Of a stretch of DNA of 64,000 bases, positions 12,187 to 25,404 are shown piece after piece. Made by a program: the position numbers and the translations under genes. The DNA is from Polytrichum commune (taxonomy: Eukaryota > Streptophyta > Polytrichopsida > Polytrichales > Polytrichaceae): assembly GCA_950295325.1 (NCBI GenBank), contig OX485806.1, positions 42,284,001 through 42,348,000 of the forward strand, written 5' to 3'. Each line of letters opens with the position of its first letter. The stretch's first letter is position 1. A model generated the notes under the pieces. It saw only the letters and a program-made list of their open reading frames with translations. It was not told where the DNA came from and did not search any database.

Positions 12187-13103
12187 TATGAGCCCAAAAT
12201 GGTGCCCACATGTGTTAGTAACCCTTTAAAACCATTAGGAGTTACATTTTGATGTTTTATGATTATTCTCAAAAATATAAAAAGAGTGGGGCTTGGTGTA
12301 AAGTTATGTTTAGGCCTTTGGCTTATGTGGTGTAGTTAATTAGAAGCTTAGCGTCATGAAGGAAGTTCTTTGGTTAGATGAGTGTAGCATGTGGTGGACC
12401 AAGGGGAGCTCCTTGAGTTTAAATATTTGAATTGGGATCCATCTTGTTGGTTTAGGAGTTGAAGGCTTAGCGGATAGGATGAGAGCATACGAAGTAGGCG
12501 AGGATCGAGGGGCTTACTTGGCGGATAGGATAAGAGCCTACGAAGTAGGAGAGGATTGAGGGGCTTATCTTGAGCTTTGACGGATGCTCACCCCTTCCCT
12601 TCCCCTATATATTCTTTTATCTCACCTTCTTCAGTCACGTGTGTTCCTATTCACTCTCTCTTCCTTCGCGCTCTTCCATCTTGCACGTGTGGGTGCACAC
12701 GTGTGTGTGGGTACATGAGCATGTTGTATTGAGAGGGGAGTGTGGGTAAAGGGAAGAGGTTCATATAAGGCCCCCTTCCCTTCTCCATTCCCCTCTCCTT
12801 CTTTCTCTCTCCCTCTTGTTGTTCCTCTCATAGAATTGAATTTTAGAATTAGAGTTGTGTGGGAATTAGTAGAAGGATTAGTAGAATTAATAGAATTCAT
12901 AGAGACTTGTAGAGGACTTAGTAAGGTTAAGTGTAGTCGTTGGTCAACCCTTGAGAACGCCAATGCTCTATCTATTCAAGAGACTAACATTAATAAAACA
13001 TCATGATTTCAAGTAAGTTGGGATCTTGTTGAGATGGAAGTACATTCTATGTTACCACGAGCTTTGGTATGACACATGTGATTCTCAAAACCATCACCCG
13101 AAC
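12187..13103 (+). repeat. 5' LTR of gypsy element (3' end deleted)
   Basis: It starts TATGAGCCCAAAATGG (the 3' LTR has TGTGAGCCC) and follows the 3' LTR until ACTAGGAC near 13103, where similarity ends. It contains two copies of a unit of about 51 bases with GCGGATAGGATAAGAGCC (about 12468-12565); the 3' LTR has three. Confidence 0.88.
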
Positions 13104-14162
13104 TAGGACCGAATTTGTACTATGACCATGGTAATGCAAGACAAACGTTTCATCCACCGGCGGGATTACCAACGTCGAATGGGTACATTCCGATTCAAGG
13201 TAGACAATGAGGTCCACAAAACTTTGACAATAAGCGCCAAACCCCTCCTACGGATCCGGATCCGTCTAATTCTGAAGACGTTAGATTTATGGATGGTGTG
13301 ATGGATGCTCATTATGATGACACGCTTCCTCTCCCAATGGGGATTGGAGAGGAACAAGATCAATGGTATCCACACACCAATATCATCACCTATGAGTTGA
13401 GGAATCTAGATGATGAGATCATTCATGAGGCACCAGCTTTGGCGGTCACAACTAGGGCTATGAGGGAGAAAAATCCATTAGAGGTAAGAGTGGAGGGTCA
13501 AGAGGAATATTCTTCGTACGAAGGCATTAACATTTCCGATTTGGACAAGGTGGCTAGAGTGGCTAGGAGGGTCACTAAAGAGTTGGAAAAGGAAAATGTG
13601 ATTCTCCATGATAGGGAGAGACCTAATGTCGTTCATGATTTAGAGGATAGTGATATGGGAGAATGGGAAGGACCGGAAATTCCTTTGGATGAGTTTGAAG
13701 GTGTCGGCAATGCCAAAGTGGAGAAGTCAAGTGTGTATGATTTATGGGCCGACCTTAGTTCGCTCAAGGCGGACATAACCTTTGGACAACTATTGGAGAT
13801 TTCACCCGTCGCACGGAAGACTCTCAATGACGGCATGCTGGTGAATAGAAGAACTAGGAAGGTGAAAACTAAAATTGCCGCTAGAATTCAATCACAAGGA
13901 GGTCGCAATGTGAAGGCTATAGAGATAGAGGTCATCATAGTGGACAAGGTGGTTCCCAATGTGCTAGTCGATGGAGGTAGTAGTTTGAACATCTTGCCGG
14001 AACACACTATGAGGAAATTGGGTCTTGGTCTTACGGGTCCTTCACCTTTGATTATAAACATGGCAAATCAAAGCTCAACCATACCTTTGGGAATGATTAA
14101 GGATTGTAGGATGACCACCGGGGGAGAGGAGTATTTAGTCACTTTTCATGTGATTAAGATGT
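13104..14162 (+). pseudogene. Gag tail and protease of gypsy element (5' part)
   Basis: An open frame at 13289-14200 encodes about 290 residues before entering the inserted LTR element. The aspartic protease signature VLVDGGSSLNILPE (D-G-G-S, as in many plant gypsy proteases) lies near 13960-14000. The upstream part at about 13104-13288 is the end of Gag with one stop (GRQ-stop-GPQ). Most of Gag, including any zinc knuckle, is deleted. The frame stops in the LTR insertion at 14163; ...VIKM continues in frame as HSNKDTFPILLGRPWL at 15937 once the insertion is removed. Confidence 0.8.
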
Positions 14163-15936
14163 TGTCGCAACCCTTGCTAGTTTTCCTTCACTTAGCTTGA
14201 CCGCCTCTCCAACCTAGCAAGTGCCATGAGCGCTAACCTGCACATCCCACGCACATGCATGGTTAGCTCCCAAAACCGCGGACCTTCAAGCTCATGGCTA
14301 GGTCACCAAACCCTCCTACACATGCATTCGGGACTCTCCCCTTAGTAGGTAGCCAATGGCTAAGGTGGACTTCCATCCATGAAAGTCCACTCTTGAGTTG
14401 ATCATCGTGTTGCCAAAACAACACTACAACTACCCGGAGCACATTGCCAAGTATGCTCCGGGGGGGGGGGGTCAGTCGGCTAAGCCGCCTCACCCATATA
14501 AGCCTCTAGGACTTTGGGCGGGGCCCCTACCCCACCATCAAGTATCCTTGTCTCTCTACAAGGGTTGGGGCCAAGTGGACATTTTCCCTTAGCCGCTGGG
14601 GCTAGAACCCCCCCAGCAGCTTCAGACCACCATAACTTCTACATATGATGTCTGATGCTATTAAGCAACCACTCTATCGTCACCTACTCTTTGCGTAGAT
14701 GCCGATGGACTCCTCACTTGCCCCATTCGGGCAAGTATTGAGGAAGTTATGGCTCTTCAAACCTTGGCAGTCCCGGGCACCACTCCCAGGTCACTGCTGT
14801 CCCAGGGTGCTGTCCCGGTACAGTGCCCCACTCAAATGGCCATATCTCCTAGCTAGCACCTCCGATTGAGGTGTTCCTTAGCATTCTAGAATTCCACCGC
14901 CATAAGCTACTCATAACTTATGGCCTTACCCTCATGACTCTTAGTCCCCGTGGGTGAAAGGCGTTCTCAACGCCCGGGGCCCTCACCCACACTAAGAGTA
15001 CTTGGGCCCTCTCACCAATGGCGCCACAAGTCCCGGGTGTCATTCCGGGGTCCCCCTTGTGCCCATGGTGTTGCGGGCACTCCTCATGGAGAGGTGCGCG
15101 ACACTCACCCCAACCAAATGGAGTCGATGCCCTCATCGACTATACTCATAGTCGGCACACCAATTCTCAAGTTGCCATCCTCTCTTGGTGTGGCATTGTG
15201 TTTCCCTCGGGGCGCTTCCCCCACAATGCATCTTCAAATTTGGCAAAGTCCCAAAGGTGTCGTTCCTAGTTGGTCCGTTTAGGTGACCCCGGACATCTTT
15301 GTCCAAGGACCTAAACTACACTATACCCGCCTACTTTGAGACTCACTTGGGTTGCCCTTGCTTTTGGGCCTCCCAAGTTAGGCTCCACTAGCCTAACTCT
15401 ACCATTTTGACACAACTAGGTTGGACCTCAACGTTTCCACTAAGTTGTCTCGGTTGCAACTCCGATATGGCTTTCCATTGTTAAGCCACGCCTCGATTGC
15501 ACGGGGGTGATGCCAAGTCCCGCCGGACTTGGTTCCCACTTTGCTTTTTCGAGACATGGGTTCATGACTCCCATGCGCCAACTCTCGTTAGCTCGCGGGT
15601 TGCACTTTTATGAGCACGCGCCATCACCTTGCCCCCACCCGGACAAGCCCATGGCTAAGAGATTTCTTAGTTTTATCCAAGCCCCCTCTAAGCCATGGCC
15701 CCCAATTACTCGGCCTACCCAACCTAGTTTGGCATATTTATTCCCCCTCTTCCACTAACCAAGCACAAGTACAAGACTAGGACTTCATCCCATACTTTTC
15801 TCTTTGCACCACTAAAGTTGAACTTTATTGCCTCAAGCCAAAGAACACCAATGGCGCCACAAGTCCCGGGTGTCACTCCAGGGTCCCCCTTGTGCCCATG
15901 GTGGTGCGGGCACTCCTCATGGAAAGGTGCGCGACA
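14163..15936 (+). mobile_element. Solo-LTR-like insertion (family B), 1774 bp
   Basis: It begins TGTCGCAACCC and ends GTGCGCGACA, giving TG...CA ends and the inverted pair TGTCGC/GCGACA. The flanking 5-mers are GATGT (14158-14162) and GATGC (15937-15941), a target duplication with one change. The host reading frame is restored when one copy plus the insert is removed. It carries no coding region. A block of about 85 bases beginning TGGCGCCACAAGTCCCGGG occurs twice inside (from about 15019 and 15850). TGGCGCC resembles a primer-binding site, but only one LTR copy is present. Related fragments lie at 31810-33418. Confidence 0.8.
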
Positions 15937-18900
15937 GATGCATTCCAACAAGGACACATTCCCCATCTTGTTGGGAAGGCCTTGGTTGAGAATGGCGGAC
16001 GCCATAGTAGAATGGGGAGGGGCGAAGTCATCCATTACTTATGGTCCTAAGGATAATCGAGTCATGGTATCAATTGGGTCATTAGGAGGGTGGATGAAGA
16101 AGGAATTGTACCTACCATTGGAGGAGGAAGGTGTTGACAAAGCCAAGGATGAGAGAGGGGAGGCTCTAGTGGGAGTTGTTCATCCCAAAAGTCAAAACAC
16201 TATCATGGATTCGGGTTCGGAAGGTTTAGGTCTTAGGTTCTACCATTATGGAGATAATGGGGAGTATGCATAATGGTTAAGGGAATATCCCGAGTCGGAG
16301 TTCGATATATTGGCAACATCTCACCATCCATGTTTGAATGATGAGAGGCTTAGTTATAGTGGCGAGGATTGTTCGTTGTTGGAGCCATGTGAGGTGTTCA
16401 CCGAAGAGGAGTGGATTTTAGGGGGTTTGACGCCTTGGGTGGATAGTGTTGATGATAGTGATGTTAATCTAGTACACGTGGATGGGACTCAAGAGGAGGA
16501 GGCTATCTTGGAGGCTTCTAAGTTAGAGGAACCTTTACATTTTAGGACTACGTCTACGGGGATAGTTGTCGGTCACGATATCAAGGATTATCCCAATGTG
16601 TCGGCGGATTGGTATAGAAACAAAGATGAGTAAAGCCACGTGTCGGAGGCGGATTGGCTGTATGTGAATGTGAAGTTGAAGAATGGCAAGGTTCGCCAAA
16701 TGAAGATGGGGTCTAAATTAGAAGAGAAGGAGGTTAGGGAGTATAGCGAATTGGTAGATGAGTTTAGTGACACCTTTACTTGGTCATACGATGAACTTAA
16801 AGGGATTCCTAGGGAAATGGTGGAACATCGTATTCCATTGATTCCGGGAGCGAAGCCAATTAGACAAAAGGAAAAAAGAATGAACCCGAAGTTGCAATTG
16901 GTGGTTAAGGCGGAATTGGAAAGATTGTTGAAGGCCGGGTTTATTAAGCCGGTGGAAATTACGGATTGGATGTCTTCAATGGTGTTGGTGAAGAAAAAGA
17001 ACGGAAAGTTAAGGGTGTGTGTCGATTATAGGAAATTGAACGCGTGCACACAAAAGATCATTTCCCCTTACCATTTATCACGTTGCTACTTGAGGAGGTG
17101 GGAGGTCATGCTAGATATACTTTTATGGATGGGTATACAGGCTACAATCAAATTTTGATCGCCCTACAAGATATCCATAAGACGGCTTTCACTACACCTT
17201 GGGGAACTTTTGTATGGATCGTAATACCATTTGGACTATGTAATGCCCCGGCTACTTTCCAACGATTAGTTATGTACATCTTCAACGACTTGTTGTTTAA
17301 ATCCATGACCGTGGTTGTGGATGATTTTAGCACTCAAAGTAATGTGAATGATCACTTACATTATATTAGAGAGACATTGGTGAGGTGTAGGAAGATGAGG
17401 TTAGCTTTGAACCCGGATAAAACATTCTTAGGAGTCAATAGGGGAGTATTGCTAGGCTATGTTGTTAGCGACAATGGTAGGGAACCGGATCCGGAAAAGG
17501 TTGTGGCCATAAGCGAGTTGGAGACTCCAACCAATTTCAAAGGGATCTCTAAATTACTAGCGCATGTTGGATGGTACCGGGAACTCATTCCAAATTTTTC
17601 AAAGATAGCGGTCCCTATTACACAATTGCTAAAAAATGATGTCAAGTTTGAGTGGACGGATGCATGCCAAAAGACTTTCAAGGAGTTGAAGGATAAATTA
17701 AGCACTTATCCCGTTTTGAGGCCACCCGATTGGAGTAAACCCTTCCATATTTTTTGTGACGCTAGCAATGTGGCGGTGGGTAGCGCACTTTGTCAATCTA
17801 CGGGAGAAAAAGAAAAAGATCAACCCATTGCTTACGCTAGCAAGCAATTGACACCGACCGAATGAAATTAGTCAACCACCGAGAGGGAATGCGATGGTGT
17901 TCTCTGTGAAAAAGTTTAGACATTACCTCTTGTGTAACCCGGTGGTCTTCTTCGTGGATCACATGGCCATTAAGTATTTGGTAAACAAGGCGGAGCTAAG
18001 TGGTAGGTTAGCGAGGTGACTTTTGCTATTAGAGGAATTTTATTACACGGTGGAATATAAACCGGGTCGCATGCACTTACAAGCCAACCACTTGTGTAGG
18101 TTGTCGGAAAATATGCGAGAAAATCCGGTGGATGATAAGTTAGTGGATGAGGATCTCTTTGTTGTTACTTCAAAACCGGATTGGTACGCGGGCATCGTGG
18201 AATTCTTGGCAACCCAAATGTTGCCCGAGGAGTGGTCCAAGGAAGAGAGAAGAAAAATGAGAGTTAATACTAGACATTTCATTGTGTTGGGACATAGGTT
18301 TTTTAGGAGGGGAACCGACGGCCTTCTTAGGAGGTGTGTGTCCGCAACGGAGGTTTCTTCCATTTTATTGGCATGCCACGATAGCGCATGCGGTGGGCAT
18401 TTCTTGGGTCAACTCACCGGCCAAAAAATCCTTAGGGCGGGTTACTTTTGGCCTACGTTATTTAAGGATGCACATGATTATGTAAAAAAATGTGATGCTT
18501 GCCAAAGGTATGCCCGAAACGATCTCCGCATGGAGATGCCACTCCATGTATCGTTACTGCTAGTTCCCTTTGAGAAATGGGGAATCGACTATGTCGGTGA
18601 AGTCCATCCCCATTCCTCAAAAGGGATGGCCTACATTGTGGTCGCTACCGAGTACCTTACCAAATGGGCGCAGGCTAAAGCAGTGAAAACCGACACGGCG
18701 GAGCACGCGGCCACATTTATGTATGAAAACATAATCTGAAGGTTCGGAGTGCCAAAAATTCTAGTGAGCAATCAGGGGAAGCATTTCTTGAATTCCTTAA
18801 TTCGAGAAATGACCGATAAATTTAAAATTGACCACCACAAGACTACCCCTTACCACCCCCAAACCAACGGTCAAACGGAATGAGTCAATGGCATCTTGGT

Positions 18901-19435
18901 AAGTATCCTACGCAAGACGGTTTTGGACTCAAAAAGGGATTGGGATACGAAATTAACGGCGGCACTATGGGCATACCAAACAACCTACAAGGTGACTACC
19001 CACGCTACACCTTTTTCATTGGTATACGGTTTGGAGGCCACACTTCCGATCGAGTATGAAGTGGAGTCACTTAGGGTGGCCATAGGTTCGCGACTTACCG
19101 AAAAACAATCCTTGAGGAATAGGCTCACCGACTTGGAGAAGCTTGACGAGCGTAGACGGACGGCCGCTCAACACATCGAGGCGATTCAACGTCGAAGAAA
19201 AATCATCTTCGACAAAAGGCATAAGAGAAGGGCACTCCAACCGGGAATGATGGTGATGATACAAGACGCGTGAAAACTTGAGTTCCCTGCAAAATTTGAC
19301 GCGGTTTGGTTGGGGCCTTACCTTGTGCATGCGGTTTCTCCCAACAACTCACTCCAATTGAAAACCTTGAATGGCGAATTCTTTCCTACCCGCACTTCGG
19401 GGAGTAGGTGTAAGGAGTACCAGGCTTGAATCGAC
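15937..19435 (+). pseudogene. Protease end, reverse transcriptase, RNase H and integrase of gypsy element
   Basis: The protease end contains ILLGRPWLR. Reverse transcriptase follows from about 16780, with LRVCVDYRKLNA, a one-base frameshift near 17055, FGLCNAPATFQR and the catalytic VVVDDFSTQS (normally x-V/I-D-D). RNase H residues HIFCDASN lie near 17750, with stops and a frameshift near 17863-17900. Integrase has its zinc-binding HX...CDACQ region (18350-18510), first Asp in WGIDYVGE, and E in NGQTE near 18880. The second catalytic Asp is changed (VSNQGKHF). Stops occur near 18018, 18737, 18882 and 19271. The polyprotein ends near 19430 without a chromodomain. Confidence 0.9.
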
Positions 19436-19489
19436 ACTTATCTTCGGAGCAAAAGATGTCGGGATCCATCCCCCGATGGTCGCCAATTA

Positions 19490-20493
19490 TGTGAGCCCAA
19501 AATGGTGCCCACATGTGTTATTAACCCTTTAAAACCATTAGGAGTTACATTTTGATGTTTTATGATTATTCTCAAAAATATAAAAAGAGTGAGGCTTGGT
19601 ATGAAGTTATGTTTAGGCCTTAGGTTTATGTGGTGTAGTTAATTAGAAGCTTAGCGTCATGAAGGAAGTTCTTTGGTTAGATGAGTGTAGCATGTGGTGG
19701 ACCAAGGGGAGCTCCTTGAGTTTAAATATTTGAATTGGGATCCATCTTGTTGGTTTAGGAGTTGAAGGCTTAGTGGATAGGATAAGAGCCTACAAAGTAA
19801 GAAGATGATCGAGGGGCTTACTTAGCGGATATGATAAGAGCCTACGAAGTAAGGAGAGGATCGAGGGGCTTACTTAGCGGATAGGATAAGAGCCTACGAA
19901 GTAGGAGAGGATTGAAGGGCTTATTTTGAGCTTTGAGGGGTGCTCACCCCTTCCCTTCCCTTATATATTCTTTTATCTCACCTTCTTCAGTCACGTGTAT
20001 TCCTATTCACTCTCTCTTCCTTCACGCTCTTCCATCTTGCACGTGTAGGTGCACACGTGTGTGTGGGCACATGAGCATGTTGTATTGAGAGGGGAGTATG
20101 GGTAAAGGGGAGAGGTTCATACAAGGCCCCCTTACCCTCTCCCTTCCCCTCTCCTTCTCTCTCTCTTGTTCTTGTTGTTCCTCTTATAGAATTCACTTTT
20201 AGAATTAAAGTTGTGTGGGAATTAGTAGAAGAATTAGTGGAATTAGTAGAATTCATAGAGACTTGTAGGGGACTTAGTAAGGTTAAGTGTAGTAGTTGGT
20301 CGACCCTTGAGAAGGCCAATGCTCTACCTATTCAAGAAACTAACATTAATAAAACATCATGATTTCAAGTGAGTTGGGAGCTTGTTGAAATGGAAGTACA
20401 TTCCATGTTACCACGAGCTTTGGTATGACACATGTGATTTTCAAAACCATCATCCGGACTAGGACGCTTAAGGGTGGTGGGTTTGGCCTCACA
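19490..20493 (+). repeat. 3' LTR of gypsy element
   Basis: A complete 1004-bp LTR, TGTGAGCCC to GGCCTCACA, followed by the ATAAG target duplication. It has three copies of the 51-base GCGGATA...AGCCTACGAAGTA unit (about 19771-19922). It shares its ends with the solo LTRs at 4492-5669, 43835-45343 and 58871-62157. Confidence 0.92.
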
Positions 20494-20712
20494 ATAAGCA
20501 CATAAAAATATATTTAAAAAAAAAATCAACTTTGACCATTTTCTTGGCTTCAATAATTTTGTCTTGACCTCACTTCTATTTTTTGCTTGTATTCATTTTG
20601 AATTTCAAAAAGTATGGTTGCAATGGAGGAGAGGAGGTAAAACTTTGTTTTGCATTTAGGATTATACATGTGTTTGTACATGCTTGTTAAACATGTTGTG
20701 GACATTAAATAA

Positions 20713-23700
20713 ATGCTTTTGAAAGGAGAATGGATGAAGGTTGTTATTTTGAGCTTGATGTATGAGAGTATGGGACATAGAGAAAGAAGCATATGGAGTC
20801 AAGAACGGATGTCTGGATTTGTAGAATGTTTATTGTTGGGATCGTGGACGGAGAAAGAGTTTAGCAAACGAACTCAAGTGACATATAATACTTTCATATT
20901 TTTGTGAGAGAGGTTGGGACCATATTTGAAGAAAGAAGAAATCCGATTTAAATTTATTGTACAAGTGCAAGAAAAAATAGCAATGTCATTGCACATGTTA
21001 AGTAGCGGTAATGGACTACAAAGTAGAGGAGACTTGTATGGAGTTCATAAGAGCACATTATAAAAAATAATGAGGAAATTCTGTAGGACTGTTAGGAAGC
21101 ATTTGCAGCCAATTTTTATACAAACTCCGGATGAATCACAATTTAGGGTTTTAGCCAGAAGGTTTGAACAATTGCATGGTATACCGTATGTTATAGGGGC
21201 GATAGATGGTTCACATATTATTGTTTTAGCTTCAATAATCGGTGAAAAAAATTATTACTATAGGAAATCATTTCACTCAGCAATTTTACAAGGGATTGTT
21301 GAACCAGATTGTATGTTTTAGGATTATGAATTTGGATGGGCAAGAAGTCTACACGATTGGGCCGTATTTCAGGTGACAAAAATTGGACGGGCATATGTAG
21401 AGGAAAATTACCATCCATACAAGCTTGTAGGCGATGCTACGTATCCGGTGAGGCCGTGGATGTACTGTCTGTTTAAAGGTGAAAAGACTGCATTGTCCGA
21501 GAAAAAGATAAACTGGAATTTTATACAGTCTTCAACATAAATGTGTGTAGAAAGGGCATTTCGTATACTGAAGGATAGATGGAGGTTGGTAATGAAGTGA
21601 TCGGAGATGCCATTGAGAAATATGCCAAATATTGTAGTTACGTGTATAGTGTTGTATAATTTATGTATTGTGAACAATGAAGGTCTTGAAAAAGATTGGA
21701 TTGTGGAAGCAAAAAAAAACTAGCTAGAAGAGTTACTGATGGAGAATTACGAAAAGGAAGCGAACTGCGGGGAGAAATAGTGGGGCTTGTGTGGTACTTT
21801 TGGGCCACCCCCTTTCGAGGGAGCCTAAAAGTATCACACAAGCCCTTCGGTGAAGGTGGCCTGCATTTGCAGGCGCCCAAGCCGAACCCGGATGATAGGT
21901 GTATAACGTGAGTAGTTAGATTTTTAAGGGAGATTAAATATGCGTCGTAGTACCTCCGGAGGTTAGGCCTTAGTTTTTTACTAGTGTGGCTTTAAACTCC
22001 ACTAACCAATTTCATATCTAGTTCTAACCTTAACCTACAACCTATTCTACGCGCAGACGCACCAGCCTTGAAACCAAGGCAATCCTAATTTGTGAATTGG
22101 GATGGTTCTGATACACCCAACCGGGTGTGACTCATACCACCCTAACTCAACGAACGGAATAACGACAATTTGATGGACCATTCAATTCTTCCTATTTCTT
22201 TATTTAGTTTTATTTAGTTTTCTAAGCGGGGGAACTTGGCCTAAGTCCCACCCTTCACACAAATTCCTTCTTAATTACTTACTTTTGTTTGCACGTCCTA
22301 ACTTACTACATTAACATATTAGGCATCACCCCTTACCTCGGGTCTCTTGCCAACAAGGGTTTACGATTTATTTTGTATGTTTTGATTGTTAAATGTGTTT
22401 ACACTGGATAGACCACGAAATGCAACTCAATGGGACCAGGGTGACGGGCGACCTGTAGGTTCAACATGTTGCGCAATCTTCATAAATTGGGGCCATTACT
22501 CCCAATCTATGGGGCCAACAACATAATAGTGGATTCGCGGGTCATTAACCCCACCTTTCCACCAACAACATTCAGAGTGGTCGTGTCGGTGATTAATCCG
22601 ACTTACCACACACGAAACTTGCTAATAAATGAAGCTACTACCACAAAACATACCAAGGGCCCCGAAAACAATGGAATTGGGTACTCCCTTGGCGGTCAAG
22701 TGGTCAAGCCACTTGACCTTACGAGATAGGTGAGTGGGTTTAGAGATGCGTACCTTAGCCGTGCTCCCTCCGATCCTAAATGGAAGGCTTAAGGTTAGTT
22801 AATTTACCTCAATTTTCCTCGGTTGATTTGGGCTTGATGTAGGCCGAGCCGCTACCTCCTTCCTTGCTCCACTTTCCGAGCGTCGACCTTGCCTCCTTCT
22901 TTGTAACTAGTTTGGTAGTAAGCGTACCTTAGTTAACAATTAAAATATAAAGTGTTATTCTGCCCTGTAATTTAATCCTAAGCATAATATTTATACTTAG
23001 TGCACCAAATTATCTTTCCAATGATCTAAAAATCACTCTAATCGGATAAGAAATGCAAAAGTTATGAGGGTTGGAAGTGTGAGGTCGATTCAACCGACCC
23101 TTCCAACCCACCTATCTACCTTCTAACTTCAAGAATTCATAGCACATTCCTTACTACTTGGATCTAGGCTTTCCTTATACCATTGGAAAGCTATGAACAA
23201 GCTCTAACTAGAAAAATTATGACATCAGCAGGTTAAGCTAATAGAAATTCAGCGGACTCCTTGTAACACAGCAGTCAATCAAGAAGGCTTAAACTATGTA
23301 TCTCGCCTTCAACAATTCATATCTAATTCAAATCTTAGTCAAATCAAACGTTCTATATGACCCTGGAGAGATATTAAAAATATGTATTTGATAAAAATAT
23401 GTGATTAGAAAGGTAAGCCGAAGTGAACCCAGCAGGTCCTCTGTAATGCAGCAGTCAACCAAAAGTTCTCAAACTATGTGTCCCATCTTGCACAATTCAT
23501 ATCTAATTCAAATCATGCTCAAATCAAATGTTCTAAGCCATTTTGGAAAGCTACACAAAAGTTCTACTTGGGAAAAATATAATTTCTTGGAATTAAAATT
23601 CCTATTGGGCTCGCAGGTCTGATCCAGCAGCCGCTACCCACAAGACCACCCAGTTTTTCTACTCCATCTTTGAAAATCCATAACTAATTGTCATCTCAAC

Positions 23701-24717
23701 CAAATCACAAATGGGAAACGGCTATGGATAGCTATATGAAATCTCTCTAAGAGAAAAATGATAAGTATCTTGTTCTAGCTTTTGAACTAAGCCTTCAGGG
23801 CATTGGCAGATGAGGTCTATAATGCCTCTACTCAAAACTCTACCATCCAACCTACCTCTACAAAAGAAGGAATAATTTTGTTGGTGTGTTAATAAACACA
23901 CAACCTAACTAGGAGAGAGAGAGTAGAGGAGGTTCTCAAGCCTTTCTTTTAGACCATTGAGAATACATGCTAAAGGATTTTTTCCTAACTACATTGAAGC
24001 AGGGCTTCGCCCAAAAACTAGAAAAAGAAAGAGAGCTACAAAGTGGAAGGAGGGGTTTTTAAACCCTCTCACAAAAGGGTTGGACCCCTCCTCCACCGGA
24101 TCCATTTTTCAAACCCTTTCCCGAAATTTTGGCTCGGGGGTTTTTCCGGTTGAGGTTGCCACCCTCTCGCCGAGGTGGCTCCGACAAAAAACCTTTAGAA
24201 ATCTTTCTAATTTTTCCGCCATCGAGTTGGCAAGGGGGCAAGTGGGCAAGTATCCCCCTTGCTCTCTTTCTTTTTTGTCTTCAAAATTCTTCACGCCGAT
24301 TTTATCTTCTTACGTAAAACACCTCCAATAGTCTTGTGTGCCTCACACTAACTAATAAACTAACACTTGCTTAGCTAGCATCTACTAACATTTGCTTAAT
24401 AACTAGCATCTACTAATATTTGCTTAGCTAGTTGTTTTTACTAGCTAGCACATTTTTTCTACTTTGCTATCTTCTAGCACTACTTAGTTTCATTTTGACC
24501 TTCCTTCTTCTAGGCTAAATGCTAAATGAACTAATTTTTCCTAAATTCCCTATCAATTCTAACTTTTAATGCTAACATTCTAACTAAAAGTGATCCCGCA
24601 GAGTGGTGGACCACTCAAAGGGTTCACAGCTTGCTAAAGTGAAGAGAAGGATTATGGCCAAAGATGATGCTCCAATTCCAGACGAAATCAATGATGTTGC
24701 AAATATTTATTTTTATT
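20713..24717 (+). pseudogene. PIF/Harbinger transposase (DDE nuclease), split by a solo LTR
   Basis: Reading from 20713 in one frame gives a Harbinger-type nuclease. The first Asp is in VIGAIDGSHI (about 21193-21220), then EFGWARSLHDWAVF, the second Asp in KLVGDATYP (about 21423) and the Glu in CVERAFRILKDRWR (about 21543-21585). In-frame stops lie near 20905, 21060, 21319, 21538, 21598 and 21721; several fit a single C-to-T or G-to-A change. The frame is interrupted at 21790 by a 2839-bp solo LTR and resumes at 24634 as AKVKRRIMAKDD, ending near 24717. The gene supplied the transposase of the surrounding TIR element. It is not functional as found. Confidence 0.88.
21790..24628 (+). mobile_element. 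2839-bp solo LTR (family S), copy 1
   Basis: It begins TGTGGTACTTTTGGGCC and ends AAAGGGTTCACA, with perfect 5-bp target duplications GCTTG (21785-21789 and 24629-24633). A second copy of exactly the same length lies inverted at 52318-55156, and their small open frames differ by only one or two residues, so both are recent. No protein domain is visible. Inside are diverged internal repeats of the TTCATATCTAATTCAAATC type (about 23120-23700). It most resembles a long LTR left alone after recombination; a non-autonomous LTR element is possible. Confidence 0.88.
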
Positions 24718-25404
24718 GAGAGAAAATAAGAAGACAAATAACCTTCTAAGAGAAGCCATAGTTGTGCATAATTTACTAGCAGAATGTTTGTGGCAATATC
24801 AAATATGGTATAAATATAGTATACTGGATACATATAACGATAGTGATATGATAGAGCAGTAACTAAAATTTATCTTAGATAGAAGAAAAAATTCTATCTA
24901 TGTTTTTGAAAAATATAATAAATTCTTGGAATGATGCAAGAAAAGCTTTGAAATTGCCGACAACGTGTTCTAGTTTTTTTTTTTTTAGTATTTTTTTTGA
25001 ACCAACTGTTGTTACTAATCCATATTGTTTGACATGATATAAGTGTAGGAGGAATAACATCTTTTACAAATGACTTCATTGCACTTGCTGGAATTTGATT
25101 TTGTACACTTGCCTTATTTCCATGCTATTCGTTTATTTTTTGAAACCATTTACATTTTTGCACTGTATCTTAACCAAAAACTTCATTTGCCTTCTTGTTA
25201 GACCAATATTATTTCAGGATGATTTTTTTTTTTAACGAGACAACCAAGAACGATTAAAACCTTTGATTGTTGGCACCAAACAAATCTGCAATTTAATCCA
25301 ATTGTTTACACCTGCACATGACAACAAAAGACTATAAAAATGCTAATTAAACATAACATATACAAAGTAACCACATAATATTGATTTTATGAAGCATGTT
25401 GAAT
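24718..25404. other. Harbinger interior without recognisable gene
   Basis: Low-complexity, AT-rich sequence inside the Harbinger element. Short minus-strand frames at 24875-25079 show no motif. Confidence 0.4.

Larger units (their letters stand above)
12187..20493 (+). mobile_element. Ty3/gypsy LTR retrotransposon (decayed), inserted in Harbinger
   Basis: It is bounded by perfect ATAAG target duplications (12182-12186 and 20494-20498). The two LTRs (12187-about 13103 and 19490-20493) match closely along most of their length. The order is Gag tail, protease, reverse transcriptase, RNase H, integrase, so it is Ty3/gypsy. The 5' LTR lacks the last 30 or so bases found in the 3' LTR, and the primer site and most of Gag are missing, so a deletion joined the LTR to the Gag tail near 13103. 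A 1774-bp LTR element interrupts the protease. Many in-frame stops are present. No chromodomain is seen after the integrase. Confidence 0.93.

Noticed and set aside
14918-15136. Open frames on both strands in the family B LTR
   Set aside because: The same GC-rich block recurs in other copies with different frames; it is non-coding repeat.
23957-24331. 124-codon frame in family S LTR, conserved in both copies
   Set aside because: The two copies are nearly identical overall, so conservation gives no evidence of coding; no motif is seen.
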